Source: Paralithodes platypus
Lineage: Eukaryota; Arthropoda; Malacostraca; Decapoda; Lithodidae
Direction: 5' to 3'
NCBI GenBank assembly: GCA_032716605.1
Contig: CM064519.1
Span: forward strand, 20,060,095-20,124,094
DNA: 64,000 bases
A program made the position numbers and the translations under genes. The notes beneath the pieces were generated by a model, which had not been told where the DNA came from, did no database searches, and was given only the letters and a program-made list of their open reading frames with translations. Positions 41,856 through 53,075 of this stretch are shown in pieces. Every line of letters starts with the position of its first letter. Position 1 is the first letter of the stretch.

Positions 41856-42608
41856 CCTTCAGCAAAGCTAAATCTTCGTTCTTGAGTCATGGTCCCGCAT
41901 CTATGGATCGTCTCTGGGCTCGTCCTTGTAGTGGCTTCAGGGTTAGTAGTGGTCCTCCGACAGCGTCTTTGGTCAGGCTCAACGGCAGGGTCGGTAGTGG
42001 TCCTCCGGCAACGTCCTCCAGCAGGTCTTGAAAGTTGACACACACTGGACTCCTTGCTATCCGGGGGATAGGTCGGGAGGGCCAGGGAACTTGCTTAGAA
42101 GTACGGACTAGTGTTCTGGTGACTTAGCAATTCCCTGCTTGAGTCTTGGCTGTCGCACTAACCAGTGTTCTGGCAACAACCTCTACCCAAGGCAGCAAGG
42201 CTGGAACTAACCAATTGCACGGACCAGTGTTCAGGCAGAGGGTCAATACCCAGGTCTGAGATATAGCAGGCTACACGGTCCAGTGTTCTGTCAGCAAACT
42301 ATATATATAGTGCTCAGGGGCTGAGAATCAACAGACTGCACGGACCAGTGTTCTGGCAGTAGGTCAAGATCCAGAGTCTGTAGGATAACTAGGCTGTGCA
42401 GACCAGTGTTCTGGAAACTTTGTCACTATACAGTGTTTGTAACTTTTGTTACTATACAATTCTTCTTTGCTATCCTAGGCTGGAGGGGATAGGGCAGGAA
42501 GCTCCAAGTCTACTTATCTCTCTGCACTGACCAGTGTTCTCGCAGATGGATTTAGACCAGGAGATTGGATAGGGCTAGACGTTGTTAGACTGCACTGACA
42601 GTCTACTC

Positions 42609-42954
42609 CGGCAGCTACTCCGATCCCACCCTGTCTATCTTCTTCTGGTTTTGCTCACCTAGTCACGCGTTCAGCAACGTTGTCTGGGGCGAGGTATCTG
42701 GAGGCAAGTATATGGGGTTAGGGTGTCTATTTAAAGGTCTTGAGGTCGACCTCCACAGCATGGGCACAGACTGGGTGGTTGCGCTGAGAGCAAGAAGGAT
42801 CTGAGTGCTCTCTTTCAAATTTGGCGGGCACCCAGGCTGAGGCTCGCTTCTTCGACTCCTTCGTTTCTCGGGGCTGCGGCGATGAAGAACGCTTGACTAG
42901 GTGAGTGAAACCAAAGGAATTAAGGCAGACAGGGTGGGATCGGAGTAGCTGCCG
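42609..42954. mobile_element. 346-bp MITE at the palindrome centre
   Basis: Starts CGGCAGCTACTCCGATCCCA and ends with its complement. The inverted repeat extends imperfectly for about 60 bp (CCCTGTCT, GGTTT, CTCACCTAGTCA, GCGTTC). It lies exactly between the inverted copies B and C. I could not find a convincing TSD, so it may be the natural centre of the palindrome instead of an insertion. Confidence 0.55.
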
Positions 42955-42959
42955 ATCTC

Positions 42960-44362
42960 GAGATGTACCTAATTGAGTTGCAAAAACACTGCATGGTCAG
43001 TTCAATCTAACATCAAGCCATAGGCCTATTCACTCTCTTGGTCTAAATCCATCTGCGAGAACACTTGTCAGTGCAGAAATATATATAGACTGGGAGCTTC
43101 CTGACCTATTCCTTAGCCTAGGATAGTAAGGAAGAACTGTATATTGACGAAAGTTGCCAGCACACTGGTCCGTGCGACTGAGTTATCGTGCAGCACTGTA
43201 TAGTGACAAAAGTTGCCAGAACACTGGTCCGCGCAACTTAACCCTTACAGACTCTGGGAGTGACAATTAAAAGTTGCCAGGCCTGGTCCTGGTCCTAAAC
43301 TAAATTGCACTGGTCCGTGCAATTTAGTTACTTCATAGAAATTAACACTGGTTCGTGTAGCATGCTAGATCTCAGACCTGGGTATTGACCCTCTGCCTGA
43401 ACACTGGTCTGTGCAGTTGGTAGTTTCCAGCCTTGGGTAGAGGTTTGTTGCCAGAACACTGGTCAGTGCAACATCCTAGGCTCGAGCAGGGAATTACTAG
43501 GTCGCCAGAACACTGCATGATCCGTGCTGCTTAGTAAGTTCTCTGACCCCTCCTGACCTATCCCCTGGATAGCAATTAGGAGTCCAGTGTGTGTCGAGAC
43601 CTGCTGGAGAACGTTGCCGGAGGACCACTACCGACCCTGCCATATAAAGCCATGGCAGTCCAAGTTAGGACACTGTTGGAGGACCACTACCGACCCTGAC
43701 GTTGAAGCCCAGAGAAGATCCATAGATGCTACTCAAGAACGAAGATTTAGCTTTGCTGAAGGCTGTAAAACAGACCTCCCTTCTCACTTGATAGGCCTAT
43801 ATAGTTGAGGATACAAACCACACATACTAGCGTTGTAAGGTGAAATATATTGTAGCCTACATGCAGGACTCCTCGTGAGACTATCTATGATAATATCTTC
43901 GTACCCTATTCAACCCTATAGTGACACCTACCGTATCTTTTCCGCGTCTCCGTGGCAAAGTGATACTTCATTTATTGTGTTATATATAATCCATTCATGC
44001 AAATTACTTGTTCTTGAAGTGCTTTTGTGACCTTATTGTATCTATGTCCCAATTAAGACTCCTAGGCCTAAGGTGCACTTTTTATCATTCATATATATCC
44101 GTGATAAACTCTAAAATCGAGAGACCCTCAGTGCATTACTTAAATTGTGTATTATTCGTGTTGTGTACTATTATTATTGCAATAAGAGCTTAAAACCCGT
44201 CTATATTTGCCATTCACCTCAGTTACGTGTCATGTATATTTCCATGTCCATGTTAATTGTATGTAATATGTTTTATATCGTTCAATGTGTGAACATTTAG
44301 GATTAGCTCACTATGGGATATCGTATTTGTTACTTTACTGAATAGCCTATATATAACTATAG

Positions 44363-44420
<58 letters not shown>

Positions 44421-45130
44421 CCTATATAGAAGGGCAGGAAGACCCCCATTGAGATGGAGACTGTGTAAGACAAGCTTTGGATGATAGAGGAATGACTATA
44501 GATCAGGCAAAGGAAGTGGTAATAAACAGGAATGAATGGAGAATGCTTGTGAATAGTTGAGTGAACACGTGGTCATTTGGGGGAAGGGGTCGGGTGTAAG
44601 TTGGTCCTGTTGGACTAGATAATAGTCCATCAGGCGCCTGGCCCGGGGAGACGATTAATATGAAGGGTACGTGCGCCTGGAAGTGTGGTGGGCGGGCTTG
44701 TGGCTTTGGCTCCGCTACATGTCTGCCTGCCGAGATCGGAGCCTCGATCTCCGGGTGGTCGGGGGCCAGGGGAGTGCTGGAGCGACCTTGGTGACCCTGA
44801 TCTCTGGGTATTTTCCTGGGTGACCTAGATGTGTGTGAATTTTGTGTTTTGTCTGTGTTTGTTCGCTGTTTTGTCTTGTGTTTTGTGTTTTCCTGTTCTT
44901 GCTGTCTTGAGTCGGCCACCCCCAAGAAGAAGAAAAAAAAAAAAAATAGAGGAAAAATAAAATAAATACGTAGGAAAAGTGGGGATTGGGCCTGAGCATA
45001 TATATGTCTTTCTGTGTTGTCCTTATACTTCTGCATCTTTGTGTGTGCGTTTATGTGCAAGTTACTTTCCTGCCCAGTTGAGATTGAGCCCACGAAATAC
45101 ACAGTCAAACCCATGCAGTAAAAATTCTGG
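42960..45130 (+). repeat. Repeat family copy C
   Basis: Begins with sequence complementary to 42440-42600 (TGGTCTAAATCCATCTGCG, CCTAGGATAGTAAGG), then the CCAGAACACTGGTCCGTGCA array (43140-43520), GGAGGACCACTACC twice, TTTAGCTTTGCTGAAGGCTG and the AT-rich end to about 44360. The final segment (TTTCTGTGTTGTCCTTATAC to CTGGTATAACA) resumes at 45004-45140 after a LINE fragment. (CT)n and (TA)n lie at 44364-44416. Confidence 0.65.
44428..45003 (+). mobile_element. 5'-truncated LINE, last codons plus 3' UTR, copy 2
   Basis: 44431-44478 reads RRAGRPPLRWRLCKTSFG and 44480-44560 reads DDRGMTIDQAKEVV, then NRNEWRMLVNS and a stop. This is the C-terminal signature of many jockey/RTE-type LINE proteins, with a frame change between. 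A 3' UTR of about 380 bp and an A run (44934-44947) follow, ending GGGATTGGGCCTGAGCATAT. The minus-strand frames over this region are antisense shadows. Confidence 0.7.
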
Positions 45131-45139
45131 TATAACAAT

Positions 45140-46000
45140 TAATCAGTTTAGTGATAAATATGAATTATTTCATAGTTTTACGGGTTTAGGTATGCAATGG
45201 AATTTATGTTGCCATAGCCTAGCCAATGGTCATTCGTCTGAATAATTTACCGAACAGGTTCACATTCTTGGTCAATTATGAGGATGCAAAAATGAGGATA
45301 TAGAAATGCCGTCATGATCCTTTGCAGCCTTATAATTATGGGCAGGATTGTTTTTCTGATATAGTATTGGATTAGCCAACTTTAAACTATAGTAGTGTTT
45401 AACTGATAACCCAGAGGTATACTCTGAAATATATGTTTGGTGAAGGTAAGTGGCTTTTGGTAAGTGATGTATAGCACACTTTGTTTTATGTAGACAAAGC
45501 TGTACAAGATGTTATGCATCATCCGTTAACCCCACTGCCAGGCGAATAAAGCTGGAGAAACAGGCATGAGTAAAACGAACCAGTGTAGCAAAGGGTACAG
45601 TTTACTAGCCCAAGTTGGCTACTTGTGTGTGTGGTGTGTGTGTGTGTGTGTGTGTGTGTAAATAATAATAATAAACGGTTTATTGATAATTGCAGCCGTA
45701 GGCTGAAAATGTACAGAGGAACAGTTTTTAGTTTAACTCTAACTTATATTATCTTATAATAAGGACCAAAGCATGAGATAGTATAAGAGCTGTTTGACGA
45801 GATCAATAGGCCTATAGGTTGGCAGATGATATTCCAGATTGAGATACTATTTTGCATAGGAGCTATTTGACCAGTAAACATTATGTACAAGGTATGCTGA
45901 AAGATATAATAATTACACATTTATAAAAGGGTATAAGGGTTTGTTGAAAGATATTGAGTTGAGTGTGTGTGTGTACTTACTCTAGTTCTTACTCTAGTTG
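45140..46000. other. Mostly unassigned; microsatellite and retroposon tail
   Basis: (GT)n at 45628-45659, then AATAATAATAATAAACGGTTTATTG, which on the complement looks like a LINE-type 3' end (AATAAACCG then (TTA)n). No gene was recognised. Confidence 0.4.
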
Positions 46001-46239
46001 TATTGCGGGAGTGAGCATGCTCGTTATTTCCCGCCTCCTATATGTGTAGGTGTTATATGTATCGTTGGAATGGCTGTGGATGTGTGTGTAGTCTGTATTT
46101 TTAGCCAATTGGCGACATCGGAAACGAAGGCTTAGGGTGGATCTGTATGGTACCATTCTCACTATAGACGGTACCGTCTCGCCCGAAGGCTTAGGTAGCC
46201 ATCAGCTTAGGTGAACCATATGATACCCATCTCGCCTTG

Positions 46240-46425
46240 TACCATTTTTGCCAACCCCAGATGGGACGTCACAACGTCGTCCACTTATTCCAGGTACCTA
46301 TTTACAGCTAGGTGAACTGAGGCTAACACATGAATGGAGACAAGCCCAATTTGTCTCCGCCCGGCCGGGATTGAACCCCCGACCCCTCGTGTGTGAGACG
46401 AGAGCTCTACCTACTAGGCTACGGG

Positions 46426-46427
<2 letters not shown>
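46240..46427 (-). mobile_element. tRNA-derived SINE (Val-like head)
   Basis: On the minus strand the head starts at 46427: AGCCCGTAGCCTAGTAGGTA (D-arm, box A), CTCGT-CTCACAC-ACGAG (a perfect 5-bp anticodon stem with loop CTCACAC, anticodon CAC), then GGGTTCAATCCC (box B, 46368-46379). The body contains CAGTTCACCTAGCTGTAAAT and AGGTACC, of a style I associate with decapod SINEs. A (GT)n run of about 40 bp abuts the 5' end. Confidence 0.65.
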
Positions 46428-46471
<44 letters not shown>

Positions 46472-46656
46472 AAGAGGTGTGCATTAAGAAGAAAAAAAAA
46501 TCTTGGAACTCAATGCTTTTGAGCTAGCTTTCGAAATATTGATTATTAATAAGGGAGCATAATATTAAATGGTTTGACATTGTAGTCAAATAATCAATAG
46601 TTCGCAAAACCTTGATGATAATTAATATCTAGTAGCCTACTGTACAGAGAGGGACA

Positions 46657-46875
46657 TTAACCCTTTGAAGATTGTGACGTATTTTGACAGTATATTCTGG
46701 CTATCATTAGACGATTTTACAGAGTTTAAGATGGGCCGGTCTGTGGGAATTATATGGGTAAAGACTATCCCAATTTACCCTCTGACTTGCATATACCCTT
46801 CTTAATCTAAATAAATTCGTCTAATAATAGCCGGAAAACAGAAAGGAAATGCGTATTGGATCTTGGAAGAGTTAA
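46657..46875. mobile_element. TTAA-flanked MITE, member 2
   Basis: TTAA at 46657-46660 and 46872-46875. It has CCCTTTGAAGATTGTGACGT at the left and the complementary end CTCTTCCAAGATCC..ACGC at the right; the ATTAGACGATTTTACA and ATTCGTCTAATAATAG inner pair is shared with the other members. Confidence 0.7.
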
Positions 46876-47055
46876 CAAAAATTTCAATGGTCTGCGTATT
46901 TTCAGCAGACTAAATTAAGTTACCATGTCTCCATCTTCATTACTCGGCTATTACGACGGGTAATTAGTAGATAAATATGTTATTAATAATTATGAACACA
47001 TGGTAGGCTATTTACAGTATATGATGCAGAGATAAAGCAGTTTCATATTTTTAGC

Positions 47056-47692
47056 TTAACCCCTTCTGTACCAGCGACGTCTTTTTAATATTCAAGCTAT
47101 ATTTAGACGATTTTGTGCAGCTTAACCCTTGTCTAGCAGGGTGTTTTGGGCTATTTTGGGCATATTCAGGCCCTCCTGAATTATCAATCAAGTATCTGCA
47201 TGAAAAGAAATGTATTCAGCAAAAAACTAGGCGCTAAAAGCTTCAAAATGAGACCAGAACGAGCTACGTAGCACTTGTGGTTCTCATGCAGTGGTGCCAC
47301 CAACATGGGAGTTTAGCGTATAGCGGCATATTTTTCCCCACTACGCTCACTAATGGTAACACTACCGTTCTCTCGAGAACAGAGGGAGCGTGAGTCAGTG
47401 AGTGGCGGTAAGCCCTGGGTGTCGGACGTGTGGCCTGCTGCGCTCCCGGCCATTTGCACTCGATTTTAACCCTTTAAAAGCCTTAATAATGCTCCTAACT
47501 TGCTGCAAATTGGTGCACGACTTAAGTCGAGCGCCGCTCTTTAAGGGTTAAGAAGGATCAGTGGTAGTAAAATAAGGGTTTAGCGAGTGTTCGCATCCTG
47601 TTTATTGCTGCAGGCTCTTTTTAAACTGAAGACAATCGTGTAATATCAGCCAGAATATAGTTAAAGGACGTCACTGTTACAGAAGGAGTTAA
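47056..47692. mobile_element. TTAA-flanked MITE, member 3 (interrupted)
   Basis: TTAA at 47056-47059 and 47689-47692, with ends CCCCTTCTGTACCAGCGACG and its imperfect complement CGTCACTGTTACAGAAGGAG. The middle is interrupted at 47126-47547 by a second TTAA element. Without that insert it has the same length as the other members. Confidence 0.7.
47126..47547. mobile_element. Second TTAA element nested in MITE member 3
   Basis: TTAA at 47122-47125 and 47548-47551. Begins CCCTTGTCTAGC and ends GCTCTTTAAGGG. The host MITE has a single TTAA at this spot (GCAGTTTAAGAAGG in related copies). 422 bp without an ORF. CCCTT ends and a TTAA target fit a piggyBac-type non-autonomous element of a different family from its host. 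Confidence 0.7.
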
Positions 47693-48049
47693 ATATCGAG
47701 AAATCAGTTGCAAAGGGATTCTATTTACTATCAGCTAATGATAAACCTGCTATAGTCAAGAGGCATTAGGTAGGCTACACGTGAAGACTATCAAGGAAAG
47801 GTAATAGTAAATTGAAATTACACAGTTTATCACCTACATTTTTGCCGAACTATTGATTTTAATTAAAGTACATTCGCTAGAATTACAACTTTAATCAGCT
47901 GTTTGTTTTAATATGAATTCCCCTTCTGATCACAAGTAGCCTAGGCTTTGACAATAATAGTTCTTCAAATGATGTCTATGTATGTACATTGTAAAGAATA
48001 TAATGGGCATGGAAGGGGTAATAAAAAGTGTCCATAATAGTCTACCCAA

Positions 48050-48266
48050 TTAACCCCTTCAGTACGATGACGTCGTTTTGCCTTAATTTGATTCTGGTTG
48101 AAATTAGACGATTTTATGCAGTTTAAGAAGAACCCGTGTTATACAGAGGGTTTAATGAGATCGTTTTTAACCCTTTGAGTCCTAGATGTAGTGTATAAGT
48201 TAAACAATATCGTCTAATGGTAACTAGAATATGTTGAATTTGACGTGATCGTGCTGAAAGGGTTAA
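48050..48266. mobile_element. TTAA-flanked MITE, member 4
   Basis: TTAA at 48050-48053 and 48263-48266, with ends CCCCTTCAGTACGATGACGT and complement ACGTGATCGTGCTGAAAGGG. The inner pair AAATTAGACGATTTTATG and AATATCGTCTAATGGT is conserved. Confidence 0.7.
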
Positions 48267-48276
48267 AAGTATATTA

Positions 48277-48367
48277 AGGGAGCCCACCTCGCTTGTTTTC
48301 TCTTTCTCTCCCTCTCTCTTTGGCTTGTATCCATTTGGCCCCATTCAGCCTACTGTTTTAAGGCATT
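48277..48367 (+). repeat. Short dispersed repeat (also at 29163-29253)
   Basis: GAGCCCACCTCGCTT, a CT-rich run, TTGGCTTGTATCCATTTGGC and CCCATTCAGCC..CTGTTTTAAG match the earlier copy closely. Unclassified. Confidence 0.5.
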
Positions 48368-48398
48368 TATATACAGTATACTGTATATATAAACAGTA

Positions 48399-48868
48399 CT
48401 GGCAGGGGTACCCGGCGTTGCCCGGGTACTACCACCACTACTACTACCATAATCACCATCATCAATCACTACTACCACAATCATCACAATATACTACTAC
48501 TACCATAATCACCGGCCTCGACCTCCCTGTGCCTCATTAAACGGCGACCTCGATTTCGGCCGCTAAATGACCTCCGATTTTGGATCTGACCTCATCCGTA
48601 CCCCCATTTTGGGGGGCTGCGAACAACTTTCGTTCCATACACCTTTTCGATCGGAGGCCTCCTTCTGCCCCAAACGGCCATTTTTATCATTTTGTTTTCA
48701 ATTTCGGCCTCGAAACTACCTCCGATCGTGGCCTCGCCCCCTCTATGACCTGACCCAGGTCAATTGACACCCAAATGCAAAGTTTCAGCTCCTCAGGTCC
48801 AAAACTGCGGCCGCCTATTAAGAACACACAGACAGACAAACAGACACGAACTGATTTAATAATATAGA
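48399..48868 (-). mobile_element. Non-autonomous Helitron-like element (470 bp)
   Basis: On the minus strand it starts TCTATATTATTAAATCAG after an A (48869) and ends with hairpin CCCGGGCAACGCCGGG, spacer TACCCCTG and CCAG before a T (48398). A 5' TC, a 3' hairpin near the end, and insertion between A and T without TSD are Helitron traits. The last tetranucleotide is CCAG where the copy at 27922 has the canonical CTAG. No Rep-helicase frame. The body holds GTAGTAGTG-type repeats near the 3' end. Confidence 0.6.
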
Positions 48869-48889
48869 TATATATATATATATAATATA

Positions 48890-49640
48890 TATGGTGATTA
48901 ATTTGTGATAGTGGGATATTGTGTCAATTAATGCTGCAGGGATGTGATGTAGTGATGGTGATAAGGTGATGATAATAATGACTGCAAGGTTTCTGTGTTG
49001 ACGAGGATGATGGGCATATTAATGGTGAAGAGAGTGATGACCTAGGTGATGGTGAATGGTGATGGAATGTCAGTATTGATTATGGTGGAGCATTATCATT
49101 AATCGTGGTGCAGTGGTGATATAGATGGGGAAGCAGTGACTATAATGATTGAGTGATGTAGGTGATGATGATGATTGATAGCGTACATGGTGATAATAAT
49201 AATGGGGTGATTATAGTGACTTTAATACCAGGATCTTTACTGGGTTTTAATATGCCAACATTGAAAATAGCTGCAATTACCACTACCCCAGCATCCCGGC
49301 CAGAAGGACACAAGCACCATCACATCAGAGGTTCAGAGCTCCTTTCTCGCACATAACAGCCTCCTCGTTGCCTTCCACCAAGCCAAGATGCCTTCTATCA
49401 TCACCAAAACAGTACCAGAGCCAGAGCAAGCCCTTCTCGCACTCAAGAACATCAAACAGGACAACGCAGAAAAGGTGGACACTATCACAAGCGATCAGAC
49501 AGAGGTATCAATGGACTGGAGTTCTCGAAAAGGGGCCCCTTAGTCCTGATGCTATTCCTGACTTACAGCGTGCTGGCTTAATAATCCAGAAGGGTTGATA
49601 GCCTCTGAAGTCCTATTTCAACTAACTAACAGAGGTATTA
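48890..49640. other. Simple GAT-rich sequence and unassigned stretch
   Basis: 48890-49200 is rich in GTGATGATG and GTGAT words. 49200-49640 has short open frames without a recognisable domain. Confidence 0.4.
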
Positions 49641-49646
49641 GAACAA

Positions 49647-50300
49647 TTTTCACCAGCTAAGTTTGAGACTAGCAACCCCGTTAGGCTCAATGCTCACCAG
49701 CTAAGTTTGAGACTTGCACCACCTGTGATGCTCTATACTCACCAGCTAAGTTTGAGACTAGCACCACCTGTGATGCTCGATGCTCACCAGCTAAGTTTGA
49801 GACTAGCACCACCTGTGATGTTCGATGCTCACCATCTAAGTTTGAGACTAGCACCACCTGTTATGTTCGATGCTCACCATCTAAGTTTGAGACTAGCACC
49901 ACCTGTTATGTTCGATGCTCACCAGCTAAGTTTGAGACTAGCACCACCTGTGATGCTCGATGCTCACCAGCTAAGTTTGAGACTAGCACCACCTGTGATG
50001 CTCGATGCTCACCAGCTAAGTTTGAGACTAGCACCACCTGTGATGTTCGATGCTCACCAGCTAAGTTTGAGACTAGCACCACCTGTGATGTTCGATGCTC
50101 ACCAGCTAAGTTTGAGACTAGCACCACCTGTGATGTTCGATGCTCACCAGCTACGTTTGAGACTAGCACCACCTGTGATGTTCGATGCTCACCAGCTGAG
50201 TTTGAGACTAGCACCACCTGTGATGCTCGATGCTCACCAGCTAAGTTTGAGACTAGCACCACTTGTGAGGCCTGAGGCTCACCAGCTAAATTTGAGGCTA
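49647..50300 (+). repeat. 45-bp minisatellite, about 14 units
   Basis: Unit CACCAGCTAAGTTTGAGACT + AGCACCACCTGTGATG + CTCGATGCT, repeated with a strict 45-bp period and few changes (GATGCTC/GATGTTC, AGCTAAG/ATCTAAG). Since 45 is divisible by three, the plus strand is open (LRLAPPVMLDAHQLS units, 49707-50345) and so is the minus strand (ASQVVLVSNLAGEHR units). Openness on both strands is a product of the period, so I do not call a gene. The final units decay at about 50250-50300. Confidence 0.85.
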
Positions 50301-50345
50301 GCAAGAAGAGAAGCATCTCTAAGACTCTTACAGGATGTGGCTTAA

Positions 50346-51170
50346 GACCGTCCAAGAGAATAACCCAAAGCAGACTATCACCTCTACAACTCTTAAAGGA
50401 TGTGTTTGAGACCGTCCATTAACTCCCCTAATCGCGATCAAAGACACAAGTTCACTTAATACTGTGAGGAACAAATTGTTAAATCCCCCTTCTACACCCG
50501 GAAAATCACTAGTGTGAGGTAATGTCATGGAAGTTGGAGTCTAGGATGTGGATGGTTTTGGGGTTGAAGGAGGTGATTTTTGAGGTGGGTTACAGGGAGG
50601 CGATGTAGAGGTTGGGGTAGAGGTGGTTGGTTGAAGTATGAAACGGATGGTTATGGATGATTTAGGTTGAGGTGGCGAGCTGAGTCGAGAGGAAGGATAG
50701 GTTTGGGATGGTGGGGCGAGTCTGGTGGATATAGATTGTTATGACCGACGTCATAACTTCAACTGTAATTTCCATTTCAGTCATGTTACACCAGAGTCGC
50801 TTAGTCACCCCTTTAAAATATGTCAACAAATGTTTTTTCTTCTTTCGTTTACCAACCAGTTTATTACACTAACAGGAGAATTCACCATTATAATATTAAC
50901 GTGTAACAAGAGATAATGAATACAAAAAATGCAATTCCTAGAATCAGTGATCATACTTTGCAAATAACAATGTCAACAATATTAGAAAAATTTATAACTC
51001 CATGCACACACACACACACAAACCCTTGCCACTTATTTATCCCCTCTTGCAATTTTCGCTCTTTCCGCTATCTCTCCCTATCCCTCTAGGAGTCTAAAAG
51101 CAAATGTAATCTACATTTATTGATCAAGAAGCACCCCCCGCCTGGTGCCACCTGATCCAGTTAACCTGAG
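50346..51170. other. Unassigned
   Basis: G-rich at 50530-50720 and otherwise AT-rich. No gene or clear repeat was seen. Confidence 0.4.
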
Positions 51171-52815
51171 GGCAAGAAGGACCTAACTCGACCCTCTAGG
51201 TCCGAGGCAAGCAGACCTTCTTTCCCTCAGTTCAACAGCCAGTGGGAACAGGAAAAATCTTAAGATATATCCACTGGCAGAGCAAGACCTCAGGCCAGAC
51301 TCGGGGCCCAACCTATCCTGGCAAGGCACCTTATGTTGAACAAGACTCAACGAGTACTTCTCTCGAGTCACACTCAACGGCAATTTGCCTTGAGTCATAC
51401 TCAGCGACCATTGGTCCTGAGGCATGAAAGCGGCAATTTGCCCTGTACTTTACTCACCGATAATTCATCGTGAGTCATACTCAGCAGATACCTTCTCTGA
51501 GGCAGTTCGGATATTACATTAAATGTCCTGAACAAACTCACCTGCAAGTACCGTACCTATATATATGTGTGAGTTGCCAGCTACACCTGCCCGCCTGAGA
51601 CGAGAGCAAGAAAGGGGAAGATATACACTTCATTGCATTTACCTGCCACACTAGAGAAATCTGGAGAGTTATAATAATGATTTACCATAGTGTCTTGTTG
51701 TTCCCCTTAGTCTGGGTTCCCTACTTAACGTAAAAGGTAAAACAATCCACACACTGTCTTTGCCTCTTATCTGATGTACTTATATCTCAGATTTTCGTTG
51801 GCCAGCATCCCAGCCAAGGACCTTTACCTGGACGTCGTCTACCACGACGTGAAGCCCAGACCAAGACACCAACCCAGACATTGATGACGGATCCATATCT
51901 AAGAAGAAAGTGTTGCCTTTGCTCGAGGCTGTTCGCAGACCTCCCTTCGAACGGTGGACACAATCCATATACTATCCTGTACTCTATTTGATATTTTGTA
52001 TACCGTTTCTCTCGAGGTAATAGTCGGATATCTTGGTCTTGGTGTTGGGCGGGGTAATGTCTAATTTGCAATGGCACCTATCAAATTTCGCTTTCAAGGA
52101 GCAAAATGCCTTAGTAACGGCAGCTCCCTGAAGTTCTGAGTTTACTTAATATTTCCTAATATACAGTCAATTATTTTATCTTTCTTATTTTTATGTCAAT
52201 CTTTTCATTATTATTTCTCTCTTCTTCCACATCTTATATAAAATCTCCTTTTTCTCTTCTAGATTTTCTTCTTTGAATAAAATTTAATCTCCTATTATTC
52301 CCAGTTCATCTTCCTGGTATGGCTGTTGTAATTCTTTAGTTTTCATTCTTTCGTCTTGTATTGATGGGCAGACTAACATAAAATGTTTCAAATCTTAATA
52401 TTCATAGCCACATGCATAGAGTGCATTCTACTTCTCCATTCGTGTGTCTTTTCCTATCATTTAGCTCTTCCTGGGTCCTTGCTCTGGCTCATGGCTGGGT
52501 TCCTTTTATGGCTGGTGGCTAGCGTCCCGTCTCGTCTGGTCCTCTCCAACACTCACGCTGTGGGGAAAAGGCAGCTTCTCAACCACCAGATTAATCGAGG
52601 TCTTTCCGGGTGTTGGGGGTAAGCTCACCTGGGGGGTCGCTGGTAAGCTGACACGCCCTAGTTGCTCCTCGCCAGGGGTTGACAGGAGAGTGGCTGGAGA
52701 ATGACTGCTCAGGGAGCCGAGGGTGGTCTCTGTCTCAGACAGTGTTACCAAGTGTCTCTGTGCCAAGCAAGGGTGACTGAGTCACACTATAGTAACAACA
52801 AATTCAACAATAGGT
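51171..52815. repeat. Short degenerate repeats and possible diverged relative of family A/B/C
   Basis: 51340-51500 has repeats around GAGTCATACTCAGCGA and GGCAATTTGCC, with a period near 40-50 bp. 51880-51965 (GGATCCATATCTAAG, GCCTTTGCTCGAGGCTGT, CAGACCTCCC) resembles the GATCCATAGATGC ... TTTGCTGAAGGCTG ... CAGACCTCCC section of copies A and C. 51970-52815 is otherwise unassigned. Confidence 0.35.
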
Positions 52816-53075
52816 GCTCCGGCCTCCGGGCCCAGATTCAGTAACCGTGCTCCCCCGGCGTTATAACCGACGCGGGTTTGCACCGAGTTACGACCAAGAC
52901 AGCATGCGTTATAATTTAATTATGTCTACGTGAATTGATCCCTGGCTGGTGCCTGAGTCTAAGTTCAGTACCTCGCTTCTCCGGCAAGCCGTATAACTTA
53001 CACGATTCGGCACTTGGTTAAAGTTTGGACAGCAAGCGTTATAACTTGCGTGACCTCGTCCCCAGCTGATACTGT
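52816..53075. repeat. Two diverged tandem units of about 130 bp
   Basis: CAGATTCAGTAACCGTGCTC ... GCATGCGTTATAA and TAAGTTCAGTACCTCGCTTC ... GCAAGCGTTATAA keep the same order of landmarks (CCGGC, TATAACC/TATAACT, GACAGCA). No coding frame. Confidence 0.45.

Larger units (their letters stand above)
40465..42600 (-). repeat. Repeat family copy B (inverted)
   Basis: Complement of copies A and C in order: GACTGGCTATTTCGTGGACTC at the left end, TTCTAGAACGAGTTAGCATG, CACCTTATAACAATAG, CTTCAGCAAAGCTAAATCTT, AGTGGTCCTCCGACAGCGTC and the short-unit array ACGGACCAGTGTTCTGGCA (about 42110-42560). Interrupted at about 41050-41200 by an unassigned 150-bp insert containing GGTTAGGTTAAGTTAGG, and at 41336-41855 by a MITE. 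Paired head-to-head with copy C. Confidence 0.65.

Noticed and set aside
46355..46427. Functional tRNA-Val gene
   Set aside because: The acceptor stem does not pair and the head runs straight into a SINE body; a pseudo-tRNA head is the better reading.
48390..48870. CRISPR-like or regularly spaced array because of repeated GTAGTAG words
   Set aside because: Eukaryotic simple sequence inside a Helitron-like element; no constant repeat with unique spacers.
49906..50355. 149-residue repetitive minus-strand protein
   Set aside because: The 45-bp period keeps any stop-free frame open; no start or transcript signal.
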